From contig JANQPA010000012.1 in the NCBI GenBank assembly GCA_028285545.1, positions 124,001 to 188,000 on the forward strand: a DNA stretch of 64,000 nt, read 5' to 3'. Shown one piece after another: positions 56,629 to 64,000 of this stretch. The first letter of the stretch is position 1. Each line of letters begins with the position of its first letter. The position numbers and the translations under genes were made by a program. A model generated the notes under the pieces. It searched no databases and was not told the DNA's origin. It saw only the letters and a list, made by a program, of their open reading frames with translations. This DNA is from Saprospiraceae bacterium. GTDB taxonomy: Bacteria; Bacteroidota; Bacteroidia; Chitinophagales; Saprospiraceae.

Positions 56629-58386
56629 TCAATACCTCCACGATCTTAAATCCGCCACTTTAGGGGCTATCTTCGAAACACTATTGGCCCATTTGGGGAT
56701 GAACATCGTGTGATACCTCAATCTTGAGATGGCATTGGGTTGAGTATGATCTCCATTCCAACAATGCTCTGCTCTATCGCCGTAGTCCACTTCGCCATCA
56801 TAATAGGGAGCAGTAGTTCCTTCGAGGAAGTCCTCTGCTAGATAAACTGCATTATTCAAATAGTAGTTGTCCATATCTCCACAATAAATGTGAATTTTCC
56901 CTTTTAGTTTAGGGCCCAGTTCTGCCCAATCACGTTTAAGAATGTAAGAAAGGTCATAATTCTCTTTCCAATAGTTGGCAATCTCGGCATCAATAACTCC
57001 CGTTTTTTTATCCCAAATGCGCTTTGGATAACCATCATTCCCAACAGGAGAGTAGACCGCTTCCCAGATGTCCCATTGCTGACCAGAACGACTTTTCGAT
57101 CCCAATGCCAATTCTCTCTGATTCATTCCTTTTAGCGAAGAGCTCACTTCTCCCAGGTAATTTCTTCTTCCCGCTCGTAATTGATTTCTAAATGGACCGT
57201 CCTCATAATAAGCATTTTCGTGCTCGTATAGATTAACCAGTGTATAAGCCCGAAAATCGATGGGGTCCGGACAAGCCGCATAACAAGTGCCGTAATCATC
57301 TGGGTATTTGACCTGAACAGCCAGCGCTTCCCATCCACCAGTGGATCCACCATAAACAAAACGTGCCCAGCCTTCACCAATACCTCTAAATTGTTCTTCA
57401 ATGTAAGGAATTAGTTCATAGGTAATGGCATCACCGTATGGACCCAGGTTTTCTGAATTCACAGCATAAGAATCATCATAATATGGATTAGCATGTTGAA
57501 TTTCGACTGCTAATACCCTTGGAAAGTTGGGACCTGTCCATGTTTTGTAAAAATCATAAGCTTCTTGCTGTACAATTTTATTATAGCAGTCCAAATCAAA
57601 TCTTGCACTATAAACACAATCGATATCCTCATCCGGGGGGGTGGTACGCCAACCTCCAAAATCAGCAGGGAAATGACCATGCATAATAGCCAATGGGTAT
57701 TTCACATTGGGATTCTCATCAAAGCCCTCTGGCAACAAAACATGTGCCCCAAGATACATTGGCCTGCCCCAAAACTCAGTCAGCATTTCGCTTTGAATCT
57801 TAATATGCTTTACGTATTTAGTATCTTCAGGAGGTTCTATTGGCGGTATTTCCTGGTCTAAGTCTATTTTAACCGGAGTCTTGGAGCTACTGTTGAGATT
57901 TATTTTTTTAGGGGTGCTGTATAAATTTCCCGGCGCCCTGTTCCATTGTTGGCCTTCGCCTCTATCCATGGGTAATTTCACGGTATGCCCATCTGACCTA
58001 TTGAAGGTCTCATATTTATGGAAAAGAACCTGAACAGTATACTCTCCAGTAGGCAGATCGGAAATGTTTTCAACAGGATAACCGTAAGCCTCGGCGGTAA
58101 AAGTCTGAGTTTGACCTGAAGCCCAATTTTCAACATCCATACCATATACTTGCTGAGTGCCAGGATTATCACTTATTTGGAAACGTGGCTCAGCATCCTC
58201 ATTGGTCGAAATTAGTAGTAGCAAGCGACCATCCAGATTTTCACCCTCAGCTGATGCAGGGAAAGCAACTTCAACTATTGGACCTTTTGGAGTATTCGAA
58301 TCCTGAGTACAGGAAGGTAGAAAGCCTAGTGCGAAAATTAAGAAAAGAATGCAGATAGAGGTAATGGGTTGTGTTGTGTATTTCAT
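56629..58386 (-). CDS. Large esterase-like alpha/beta hydrolase lipoprotein
   Basis: The frame opens at 58416; ATG 58386 gives a lipoprotein signal ('MKYTTQPITSICILFLIFAL', lipobox 'LPSC'). About 585 residues. The N-terminal about 190 residues are beta-rich and carry a 'PTGEYTVQVLFHKYETF' element. The hydrolase part has 'YPLAIMHGHFPADFGGW' (oxyanion strand), the elbow 'VYGGSTGGWEALAVQVKYPD' (GxSxG) and a late His in 'RAEHCWNGDHTQPN'. It resembles putative esterases of the feruloyl-esterase/PHB-depolymerase-like group common in Bacteroidota. It is surface or periplasmic; substrate unknown. Confidence 0.7.
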   Translation of the reverse strand: MKYTTQPITSICILFLIFALGFLPSCTQDSNTPKGPIVEVAFPASAEGENLDGRLLLLISTNEDAEPRFQISDNPGTQQVYGMDVENWASGQTQTFTAEAYGYPVENISDLPTGEYTVQVLFHKYETFNRSDGHTVKLPMDRGEGQQWNRAPGNLYSTPKKINLNSSSKTPVKIDLDQEIPPIEPPEDTKYVKHIKIQSEMLTEFWGRPMYLGAHVLLPEGFDENPNVKYPLAIMHGHFPADFGGWRTTPPDEDIDCVYSARFDLDCYNKIVQQEAYDFYKTWTGPNFPRVLAVEIQHANPYYDDSYAVNSENLGPYGDAITYELIPYIEEQFRGIGEGWARFVYGGSTGGWEALAVQVKYPDDYGTCYAACPDPIDFRAYTLVNLYEHENAYYEDGPFRNQLRAGRRNYLGEVSSSLKGMNQRELALGSKSRSGQQWDIWEAVYSPVGNDGYPKRIWDKKTGVIDAEIANYWKENYDLSYILKRDWAELGPKLKGKIHIYCGDMDNYYLNNAVYLAEDFLEGTTAPYYDGEVDYGDRAEHCWNGDHTQPNAISRLRYHTMFIPKWANSVSKIAPKVADLRSWRY

Positions 58387-58808
58387 CAAAGTTAATTTTG
58401 TAAGTCGGGCATACAACTGAATATATCAACTAATTTTTCCAGGACTAGAACTTATCAAACATTTTGGTGTTGATTCATCAGTTATAAATCGAATATAGCA
58501 AAATTTGTTGTTCAAGCTTTCATTTATTTGTTGAAAAACAAAACCTGCAGAATTTGATAAGGAATTACCCTTTTCAACAAAAAAATCAAAGTGCTGTTCT
58601 CAGCTAAGGAATAAATATATCAATATTTCAAACTTGACCTTAAAATCATGGAATTGGCAGATAAGCTAGGCGATATGCAAGCAAAACTGGTCAAATACTG
58701 CTAATTTTGCCATGATTTCTGCCAAAAAATGCAATCCAAACAAAAGCCTCGAGTGATTTCGAACATCATTTACGAACAATGATTAATGATCAGTAAGTTA
58801 AATTTACC
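58387..58808. other. 422-bp divergent intergenic region
   Basis: Contains TAATTTTG (58702-58709, plus strand), an exact -7 match about 100 bp before the DUF5916 gene, bracketed by an inverted repeat TTGGCAGA (58654-58661) / TCTGCCAA (58718-58725). No -33 TTG is at the usual distance, so the promoter call is weak. No ORF. Confidence 0.4.
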
Positions 58809-61040
58809 TTGATGAAAAGATTGGCAATTGTCCTATTTGTGATCGGCTTACCTATCGTTTTTACCTATAGCCAAAATGCTATTAGCAGTAATGAACAAGC
58901 TCCTATATTGGTCCAGCGCACCAATCTCCCTATGAAAATAGACGGGAATCTTGATGAAGCCACCTGGAGAACCGGAGCTCCAGCAAACAATTTCTGGGAA
59001 TATTTTCCTTCTGATAGTCTCCAAACAGAGATTAAAACTGAAATTTATATGACCTTTGATGACAATAATCTCTATATCGGAGCTATTTGTTATTCTATTG
59101 GTGATGAATATGTAGTTCCTTCTCTTAAAAGAGATTTTCGTGCCGGAGGAAATGACAATATTACCTTTGTCCTGGATCCATTTAAAGATAAAACCAATGC
59201 ATTTGTGTTTGGTATGAATCCATTAGGTGTACGCAGAGAAGCTTTAATAGCTAATGGAGGAAGAGACCGTGGAGATTTCGATGAATCCTGGGATAATAAG
59301 TGGGCTGGGGCCTCTCAAATTCATGATGGTTATTGGTCTTGCGAATTAGCCATTCCTTTTAGTACATTACGTTTCAAAGAAGGGGAAACAGAGTGGTATT
59401 TTAACAGTTATCGGTTTGACACTCAATCAAATACCCGCTCGACATGGACTAGAATCCCTCAGAATCAAATGATTATGGATCTGGCTTATAGTGGCAAAAT
59501 GCTATGGTCAGAGCCTCTGAAAAAGCCGGGAGCAAGCGTTTCAGTGATACCTTATGTTTCGGGAAATTACAACCAAGATTTTGAAGAAAATGAAGATGCA
59601 AACTTTGGTTCTGGTATTGGTGGAGATGCAAAAATCAGAGTATCCTCAGGTCTAAACCTTGATTTGACTTTTAATCCTGATTTTTCACAGGTAGAGGTTG
59701 ACCGACAAGTAATCAATACAGATCGATTCGAAATATTTTTCCCCGAACGCCGACAATTTTTCCTCGAAAATGCGGATTTGTTTGGCAGTTTTGGATCTGA
59801 TAGGATTAATCCATTCTTTTCCAGAAGAATTGGAGTATCCCGAGACACTTCTACCGGTCAGAATATTCAAAACACCATTTTAGGAGGGGCTCGATTGAGT
59901 GGAAAACTAGACAATAACTGGCGAGTTGGTTTTTTGAATATGGTAACCGATAGTGATAAAAAAAATGGATTACCTACTTTTAATTATTCGGTAGCAGCTG
60001 TACAAAGGAAAATCTTTGCCCGATCTAATATCGGGGTCATCTTTGTAAACAAACAAGCTGTTTCGGATGTCCGACAAGGTGATCAGGATAGTACGGATCT
60101 TTACAATGCCTATAACAGAGTATTAGGATTAGACTACAACCTCCAATCTGCAGATAATACCTTAACAGGAAAATTTTTCTATCATAGAGCAATCACTACT
60201 GATCAAGAAGCTGATAATAAGTTTTCTCATGGTGCTCGTTTAAATTTTCAAAAAAGAAAATTTGGCTTTGGCTACGAGCATGATTGGGTCGGCGATGGCT
60301 ATAATGCAGAGGTGGGATTTGTAAGACGAAGGGATTATTTCCGAATCAACCCCAATGCAAGAATCTTTTTCTATCCTGAACAAGGAATTATCAATCGTCA
60401 CAGTGTCAGGTTAAGCACCGAAATATTCTATCGCCCTAATTTTGGAAGGACGGATCAAACCACAAGATTATTCTGGGATGCCAACCTAAAAACCACAGGA
60501 AGCATTTTTGTCAGTCTGTCCAATAATTATATTTATTTAACGGATGGATTTGATCCAACCCGCTCAGGTGCACTGGAATTACCTGGTAATACCGGCTATA
60601 CTTTCAATCGAATTTGGATTTCATATCGATCTGATCAGAGAAAAGTTTTCTCTTTCAGAATAAATCCTGAATACGGACAATTTTTTAATGGGACTCAGTT
60701 GGGACTTGGAGGAAGTGTTACCTGGCGTTATCAACCACTCGGTTCTATTCAATTGAATGTCAACTACCAAAGTATTAACCTTCCGGAACCTTATGGTTCG
60801 GCTAACTTTTTCTTAATTGGTCCGCGTATTGATTTGACCTTTACTAAAAATCTGTTTTGGACTACCTTTTTACAATACAATAGCCAGTTAGAAAACTTCA
60901 ATGTAAATACCAGATTGCAATGGCGCTTTGCTCCAGTATCTGATTTCTTCTTAGTATATACTGATAATTACGACACCTTCGATTTTACAACTAAAAATAG
61001 AGCTTTGGTGGCCAAAGTGACTTATTGGTTGAATTTATAA
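58809..61040 (+). CDS. DUF5916 protein with CBM9-like N-terminal domain
   Basis: A 743-residue protein with signal peptide ('LAIVLFVIGLPIVFTYSQ'). Residues about 30-225 form a carbohydrate-binding family 9-like sandwich ('MKIDGNLDEATWRTGAPANN', 'IYMTFDDNNLYIGAICYS', 'WSCELAIPFSTLRF'). Residues about 235-743 are DUF5916, a long beta-rich segment with 'LNLDLTFNPDFSQVEVDRQV', 'FFPERRQFFLENADLF' and repeated amphipathic strands, ending 'LVAKVTYWLNL', as expected for an outer-membrane barrel. The role is unknown. A strong terminator follows. Confidence 0.85.
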   Translation: MMKRLAIVLFVIGLPIVFTYSQNAISSNEQAPILVQRTNLPMKIDGNLDEATWRTGAPANNFWEYFPSDSLQTEIKTEIYMTFDDNNLYIGAICYSIGDEYVVPSLKRDFRAGGNDNITFVLDPFKDKTNAFVFGMNPLGVRREALIANGGRDRGDFDESWDNKWAGASQIHDGYWSCELAIPFSTLRFKEGETEWYFNSYRFDTQSNTRSTWTRIPQNQMIMDLAYSGKMLWSEPLKKPGASVSVIPYVSGNYNQDFEENEDANFGSGIGGDAKIRVSSGLNLDLTFNPDFSQVEVDRQVINTDRFEIFFPERRQFFLENADLFGSFGSDRINPFFSRRIGVSRDTSTGQNIQNTILGGARLSGKLDNNWRVGFLNMVTDSDKKNGLPTFNYSVAAVQRKIFARSNIGVIFVNKQAVSDVRQGDQDSTDLYNAYNRVLGLDYNLQSADNTLTGKFFYHRAITTDQEADNKFSHGARLNFQKRKFGFGYEHDWVGDGYNAEVGFVRRRDYFRINPNARIFFYPEQGIINRHSVRLSTEIFYRPNFGRTDQTTRLFWDANLKTTGSIFVSLSNNYIYLTDGFDPTRSGALELPGNTGYTFNRIWISYRSDQRKVFSFRINPEYGQFFNGTQLGLGGSVTWRYQPLGSIQLNVNYQSINLPEPYGSANFFLIGPRIDLTFTKNLFWTTFLQYNSQLENFNVNTRLQWRFAPVSDFFLVYTDNYDTFDFTTKNRALVAKVTYWLNL

Positions 61041-61045
61041 TATTT

Positions 61046-61090
61046 TCTTAAGGAGGTGGCTTGAAGCCACCTCCTTAAGATTCTTCTATT
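61046..61090 (+). terminator. Intrinsic terminator after DUF5916 gene
   Basis: Perfect 16-bp stem TCTTAAGGAGGTGGCT (61046-61061) and its complement (61065-61080) with a 3-nt loop, followed by TTCTTCTATTTCTT. Confidence 0.9.
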
Positions 61091-61159
61091 TCTTACCATA
61101 TTTTCCATCTTTCATACCATAATTAATATTGATTCTTTAACAATTGGTATTTTTAAGGT

Positions 61160-62251
61160 GTGAAAATTACTTATCTGGAAATTCTTTTACACCTTGCATT
61201 CTGGCTTCTCAGCTGGTGGGTTTTAAATATTTCTTTTGCAGTAGAAGTACAGCATGAGGTGCTCTTAAATGGGCAAATGGAGAGTTACTTTGCCCGAAAC
61301 TATGAATTATTCTTTCCGGTTTTGTTTAGTCTTTTTGGTAAAGCCTGCCTGGTATACGGCCATATATACTGGGCTTTTCCAGCTTTTTTTCGAAAAAAAA
61401 AGTGGCTTCAATATGGCTCTTTACTAATCCTTTTATTTCTCTTTTCTTTTGTTTTAGAGGGAGTTCTCCATTTTGTGTATGCACGGATAATGGACCTTGA
61501 TTTAGATAGCTATTTTTTCACCACTATTCCATTTAACTCCCTATTGAGTGTTCTGTTTTGGGGTATTTCTCTTGCCTATAGCCTAAGTAAAAGTTACTGG
61601 AAAGATGAGCAACAAAGACAAAAGTTACAGAAGGAAAAATTATCTGCTGAGCTAAGTTTTCTCAAATCCCAGATTCATCCTCATTTCTTATTTAACACCC
61701 TCAACAATTTGTATGCCCTGGCTGAAAAAGCCCAAAATAAGGAGCTGGCAAAGGGCATTCACGGGCTTTCGGGATTAATGCGTTATATGCTTTATGAAAG
61801 CAAAGCTGCAGCAGTACCTTTAAAAAAAGAAATAAAATTTATTGAAAGCATTATTGAGATGCAACAACTAAGACTTGATGGTGAAGACGATTTATTAATC
61901 GCTTTTAATGTAAAAGGAGCGGTCGAACAGAAAAAAATTGCTCCTCTACTTCTGGTTCCCTTTGTTGAAAATGCTTTCAAGCATGGCATTGATTTCAAAC
62001 AAACTTCATTTATCAAAATTGACCTTGAAGTAATTGAAGGAGATATTCATTTTAAGGTATTAAACTCAAAAAATGATGCCTGGGCCAGGGATCTTAATGA
62101 ACCCAGTGGTATTGGACTTGAGAATGTAAAAAGGCGTCTGAAACTTCTTTACCCTCAATCACATGTATTGCAAATTTCAGAGCAAGACGATAAATTCGAA
62201 ATACAGTTGAGTTTAAGCCATTCACCTAATTATCATGATTCATATGCTTAA
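61160..62251 (+). CDS. LytS/YehU-type sensor histidine kinase
   Basis: A 363-residue kinase with a GTG start at 61160. Four transmembrane segments lie in residues about 5-150 ('ILLHLAFWLLSWWVLNISFA', 'YGSLLILLFLFSFVLEGVLH'). The His_kinase (PF06580) box is 'LKSQIHPHFLFNTLNNLYAL', with the phosphoacceptor His near residue 174. The ATPase part has 'PLLLVPFVENAFKHGI' (N-box) and 'GIGLENVKRRLKLLYP' (G-box). It is translationally coupled to the LytTR regulator (8-bp overlap). The input signal is not evident. Confidence 0.92.
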   Translation: MKITYLEILLHLAFWLLSWWVLNISFAVEVQHEVLLNGQMESYFARNYELFFPVLFSLFGKACLVYGHIYWAFPAFFRKKKWLQYGSLLILLFLFSFVLEGVLHFVYARIMDLDLDSYFFTTIPFNSLLSVLFWGISLAYSLSKSYWKDEQQRQKLQKEKLSAELSFLKSQIHPHFLFNTLNNLYALAEKAQNKELAKGIHGLSGLMRYMLYESKAAAVPLKKEIKFIESIIEMQQLRLDGEDDLLIAFNVKGAVEQKKIAPLLLVPFVENAFKHGIDFKQTSFIKIDLEVIEGDIHFKVLNSKNDAWARDLNEPSGIGLENVKRRLKLLYPQSHVLQISEQDDKFEIQLSLSHSPNYHDSYA

Positions 62252-62957
62252 AGCAATTGCCATAGATGATGAGCCCAAAGCACTTGATATTGTTAAGCTC
62301 CACGCTCAAAAAATTCCATTTATTAATCTCTTACAAGTTTTTAGAGATCCATTAGATGCAGTGAGTTGGTTGCAGGATAACCCAACTGACCTTCTTTTTC
62401 TTGACATCAATATGCCTAAATTATCAGGCCTAAAATTCAGATCTTTCCTGGGTGAAACATCCATGATTATTTTTACTACTGCTTATTCAGAATATGCTGC
62501 AGAAAGCTATGAATTGAATGCAATTGATTACCTCCTAAAGCCTATTTCCTTTGAAAGATTCTTACAAGCTTCTCTAAAAGCTAAAGAAAGGTATGCCCAT
62601 TTTGCTGTAAAGGAAAGAACACCTATTACTGAACTGAGCAACGCTGAACAACGCATCTATATAAAAAGCGGTACCAAACATTATCAAATTAGTATTTCGG
62701 ATATTCTCTACCTTGAAAAAGACGGGAATTACCTCATTTTTCACACTAAAGAACAGAAAATTTTAGCAAGACTGAATATGAGTCAAGCCCTTGATCTTTT
62801 ACCTGACGAGGCTTTTCAAAAAGTTCATAAATCCTATATCGTTCCCCTCGATAAAATAAATATGATTGATACCTATGAAATAACCATTGGAAGCAAAAAA
62901 ATCCCACTGGCCAAGAGCTATCGAGAAGCCCTATTCAATAGGATCAGACCGCTATAG
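62244..62957 (+). CDS. LytTR-family response regulator
   Basis: A 237-residue regulator. The receiver domain (1-120) has acidic pair Asp8-Asp9 ('AIAIDDEPKALDIV'), phosphoacceptor Asp54 ('LLFLDINMPKLSG') and Lys in 'YLLKPISF'. The C-terminal LytTR DNA-binding domain (about 135-237) has 'RIYIKSGTKHYQISISDILY', 'LEKDGNYLIFHT' and 'FQKVHKSYIVPLDKI'. The ATG at 62244 is preferred over 62235 because it starts directly at the receiver beta strand. It pairs with the LytS-like kinase just upstream. Confidence 0.93.
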   Translation: MLKAIAIDDEPKALDIVKLHAQKIPFINLLQVFRDPLDAVSWLQDNPTDLLFLDINMPKLSGLKFRSFLGETSMIIFTTAYSEYAAESYELNAIDYLLKPISFERFLQASLKAKERYAHFAVKERTPITELSNAEQRIYIKSGTKHYQISISDILYLEKDGNYLIFHTKEQKILARLNMSQALDLLPDEAFQKVHKSYIVPLDKINMIDTYEITIGSKKIPLAKSYREALFNRIRPL

Positions 62958-63098
62958 TTTCTTTTCACGTCGAAAAATAGACCATTGACATAATCCCCTT
63001 AAGGATCTCTCAGATTTTCGGTATTATTTGTTCTGAATGCTATCTACAATTTCGTTCAAGCTCCTCTATCTTTTCATCCGTTAAATAACATATCCATC

Positions 63099-63593
63099 AT
63101 GAAGCAAAAACTTTCTGTCTTAGGCATTATGTGCTTTATTCTCTTTTTGGGAACTTTCAATTGGACGGGCTGTACCGCCAAAAAAGCAGCCACTGAAACT
63201 CCTAATGAATCTACCAGTCCGGAAAGGCCTCCAACACCTCCTTTCATCACGGCTTTAAAAGAAAGTATAAAGGGTAAGGAAAAACTACCTGCCGAAGAAG
63301 TCTTTCAAAACATAAAAACTATGAAGGGGGTACCTGCCGGAAGACTTATCGCCATTATGCAATTTGGTTACAGCAGATCATTAGGCGTACAATGTACGCA
63401 TTGCCATGTCAGGGGCAATTGGGCCTCCGACACTAATCCTAATAAAGAAATAGCCCGTGAAATGTCACTTATGACCAAAAAAATTAACGCAGAGTTATTA
63501 AAAAACATAAAAAATTTAAAAAGTGACCAGCCTGTTGTAAATTGTACAACTTGTCACCGGGGCCAGGTAAAGCCAGCCTTGAATATTGAATAA
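63099..63593 (+). CDS. Diheme c-type cytochrome lipoprotein
   Basis: A 164-residue secreted protein with a lipoprotein signal ('LGTFNWTGC', Cys25). Two heme-attachment motifs are visible: 'CTHCH' (99-103) and 'CTTCH' (149-153), the second followed by 'RGQVKP'. 'VPAGRLIAIMQFGYSRSLGV' before the first heme matches the photosynthetic-reaction-centre-cytochrome-subunit-like family (CytoC_RC), in which a Met about 12 residues before CxxCH is the axial ligand (Met87 here). Its partner is unknown. It is an electron carrier anchored in the envelope. The stop codon is directly followed by the transporter ATG. Confidence 0.85.
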   Translation: MKQKLSVLGIMCFILFLGTFNWTGCTAKKAATETPNESTSPERPPTPPFITALKESIKGKEKLPAEEVFQNIKTMKGVPAGRLIAIMQFGYSRSLGVQCTHCHVRGNWASDTNPNKEIAREMSLMTKKINAELLKNIKNLKSDQPVVNCTTCHRGQVKPALNIE

Positions 63594-64000
63594 ATGAAAA
63601 AGCCTCATTGGTCCAATCGCCTATCATTTATCATCACTACTGCTGCTTTTGCAATAGGGCTGGGAAATATATGGCGATTTCCGTACATCACCGGAGAAGG
63701 TGGTGGTGGAGCCTTCCTATTGATTTATCTTGGATTGGTTTTTTTAATAGGAATCCCGATTCTTCTTACAGAAATTGCTCTGGGTCGGATGTCGCAGGCA
63801 CAGCCTTTAAAAGGTTATGGCCTGCTTAGTGGTAAAAAATACTGGAATGGGCTAGGTTGGTTAAGCGTCATTGCCTGTTTATTAATAATGGGGTATTACG
63901 TAATGATTTTGTCCTGGGTACTCATTTATTTCGCTGAAAATTTAATGGGAACTACCCAAGTTGAGCGTTTTTCGGATCATTTTGATGGGATAGTTTCTAA
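63594..64000 (+). CDS. Sodium:neurotransmitter symporter family transporter, 3'-truncated
   Basis: The ATG at 63594 directly follows the cytochrome stop, and the frame stays open to the window edge (135 codons). The N-terminus 'IITTAAFAIGLGNIWRFPYI' with 'TGEGGGGAFLLIYLGLVFLI' is the unwound TM1 sodium/substrate site and TM2 of the NSS/SNF (SLC6-like) family. 'EIALGRMSQAQPLKGYG' is the following loop and 'WLSVIACLLIMGYYVMILSW' is TM3. Such proteins import amino acids with Na+. The rest lies outside the window. Confidence 0.93.
   Translation, partial: MKKPHWSNRLSFIITTAAFAIGLGNIWRFPYITGEGGGGAFLLIYLGLVFLIGIPILLTEIALGRMSQAQPLKGYGLLSGKKYWNGLGWLSVIACLLIMGYYVMILSWVLIYFAENLMGTTQVERFSDHFDGIVS

Noticed and set aside
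58387-58394. Exact minus-strand TAACTTTG as promoter of the large esterase gene
   Set aside because: It lies one base upstream of the chosen ATG, so transcription would begin inside the coding sequence; likely chance.
1-64000. tRNA, rRNA or known riboswitch
   Set aside because: Intergenic stretches were read for tRNA-like cloverleaf features and GC-rich structured leaders; none was convincing.

Overview
The window looks like a chromosomal segment of a Bacteroidota bacterium, most likely from the Saprospirales. I infer this from the AT-rich base composition, lipoprotein signals of the form SC/GC, near absence of Shine-Dalgarno sequences, candidate promoters of the TTG-N20-TAnnTTTG type, BlaI/M56 pairs, DUF5916, HYC_CC_PP and LytS/LytTR families, and large leucine-rich-repeat/Roc/CHAT proteins. 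No rRNA, tRNA, complete transposase or CRISPR array was seen.

Layout. 1-6 kb: end of a TolB-like propeller protein, a haloacid-dehalogenase-like hydrolase with a cupin regulator, a broken SGNH hydrolase lipoprotein, an APH-type kinase, an HD hydrolase and a DinB-like protein. 6-9.6 kb: a BlaI/BlaR1-like sensor pair and a class-C beta-lactamase-like lipoprotein. 9.7-21.7 kb: a haloacetate-dehalogenase-like hydrolase with a tartrate/D-malate dehydrogenase, membrane-anchored XRE regulator, two-DTG aspartyl-protease-like protein, WYL-GyrI regulator, DUF1801 proteins, a transglutaminase-like protein and a VOC-bicupin protein. 21.8-31.2 kb (minus strand): a Cus-type copper/silver efflux locus (HYC protein, CusA, TolC, CusB, acetolactate-decarboxylase-like lipoprotein) interrupted by two four-helix-bundle (S23/Avd-superfamily) genes and decameric repeat arrays. 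31.5-34.3 kb: amidohydrolase, second XRE-membrane regulator, LEA2 lipoprotein.

34.3-40.4 kb is the most striking region. Three formylglycine-generating-enzyme (FGE)/C-type-lectin-fold paralogues end in variable regions that differ mainly at the first two codon positions, as expected for diversity-generating retroelement (DGR) targets templated on AAY codons. Each is followed by the same GAA-loop hairpin. A truncated Avd gene lies between two of them, and a leucine-rich-repeat/Roc-COR GTPase/CHAT protease plus a 193-residue protein of unknown function sit in the same minus-strand array. No reverse transcriptase or template repeat is visible in the window. I read this as a set of hypermutable sensors feeding a caspase-like effector, diversified in trans or inherited from a decayed DGR.

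40.6-64 kb: ATP-grasp enzyme, leucyl aminopeptidase, esterase, ROK sugar kinase, MGMT, hisA-hisF-hisIE, a zinc-ribbon membrane protein, SAM methyltransferase, LysM lytic transglycosylase, molybdenum cofactor genes (moaD, mobBA-like, moaC, moaA), a large esterase lipoprotein, DUF5916 outer-membrane protein, a LytS/LytTR two-component pair, a diheme cytochrome lipoprotein and the start of a sodium:neurotransmitter symporter. Intergenic DNA carries several families of short repeats: a composite repeat in the moa cluster, 10-bp-period arrays, REP-like hairpins and palindromes.
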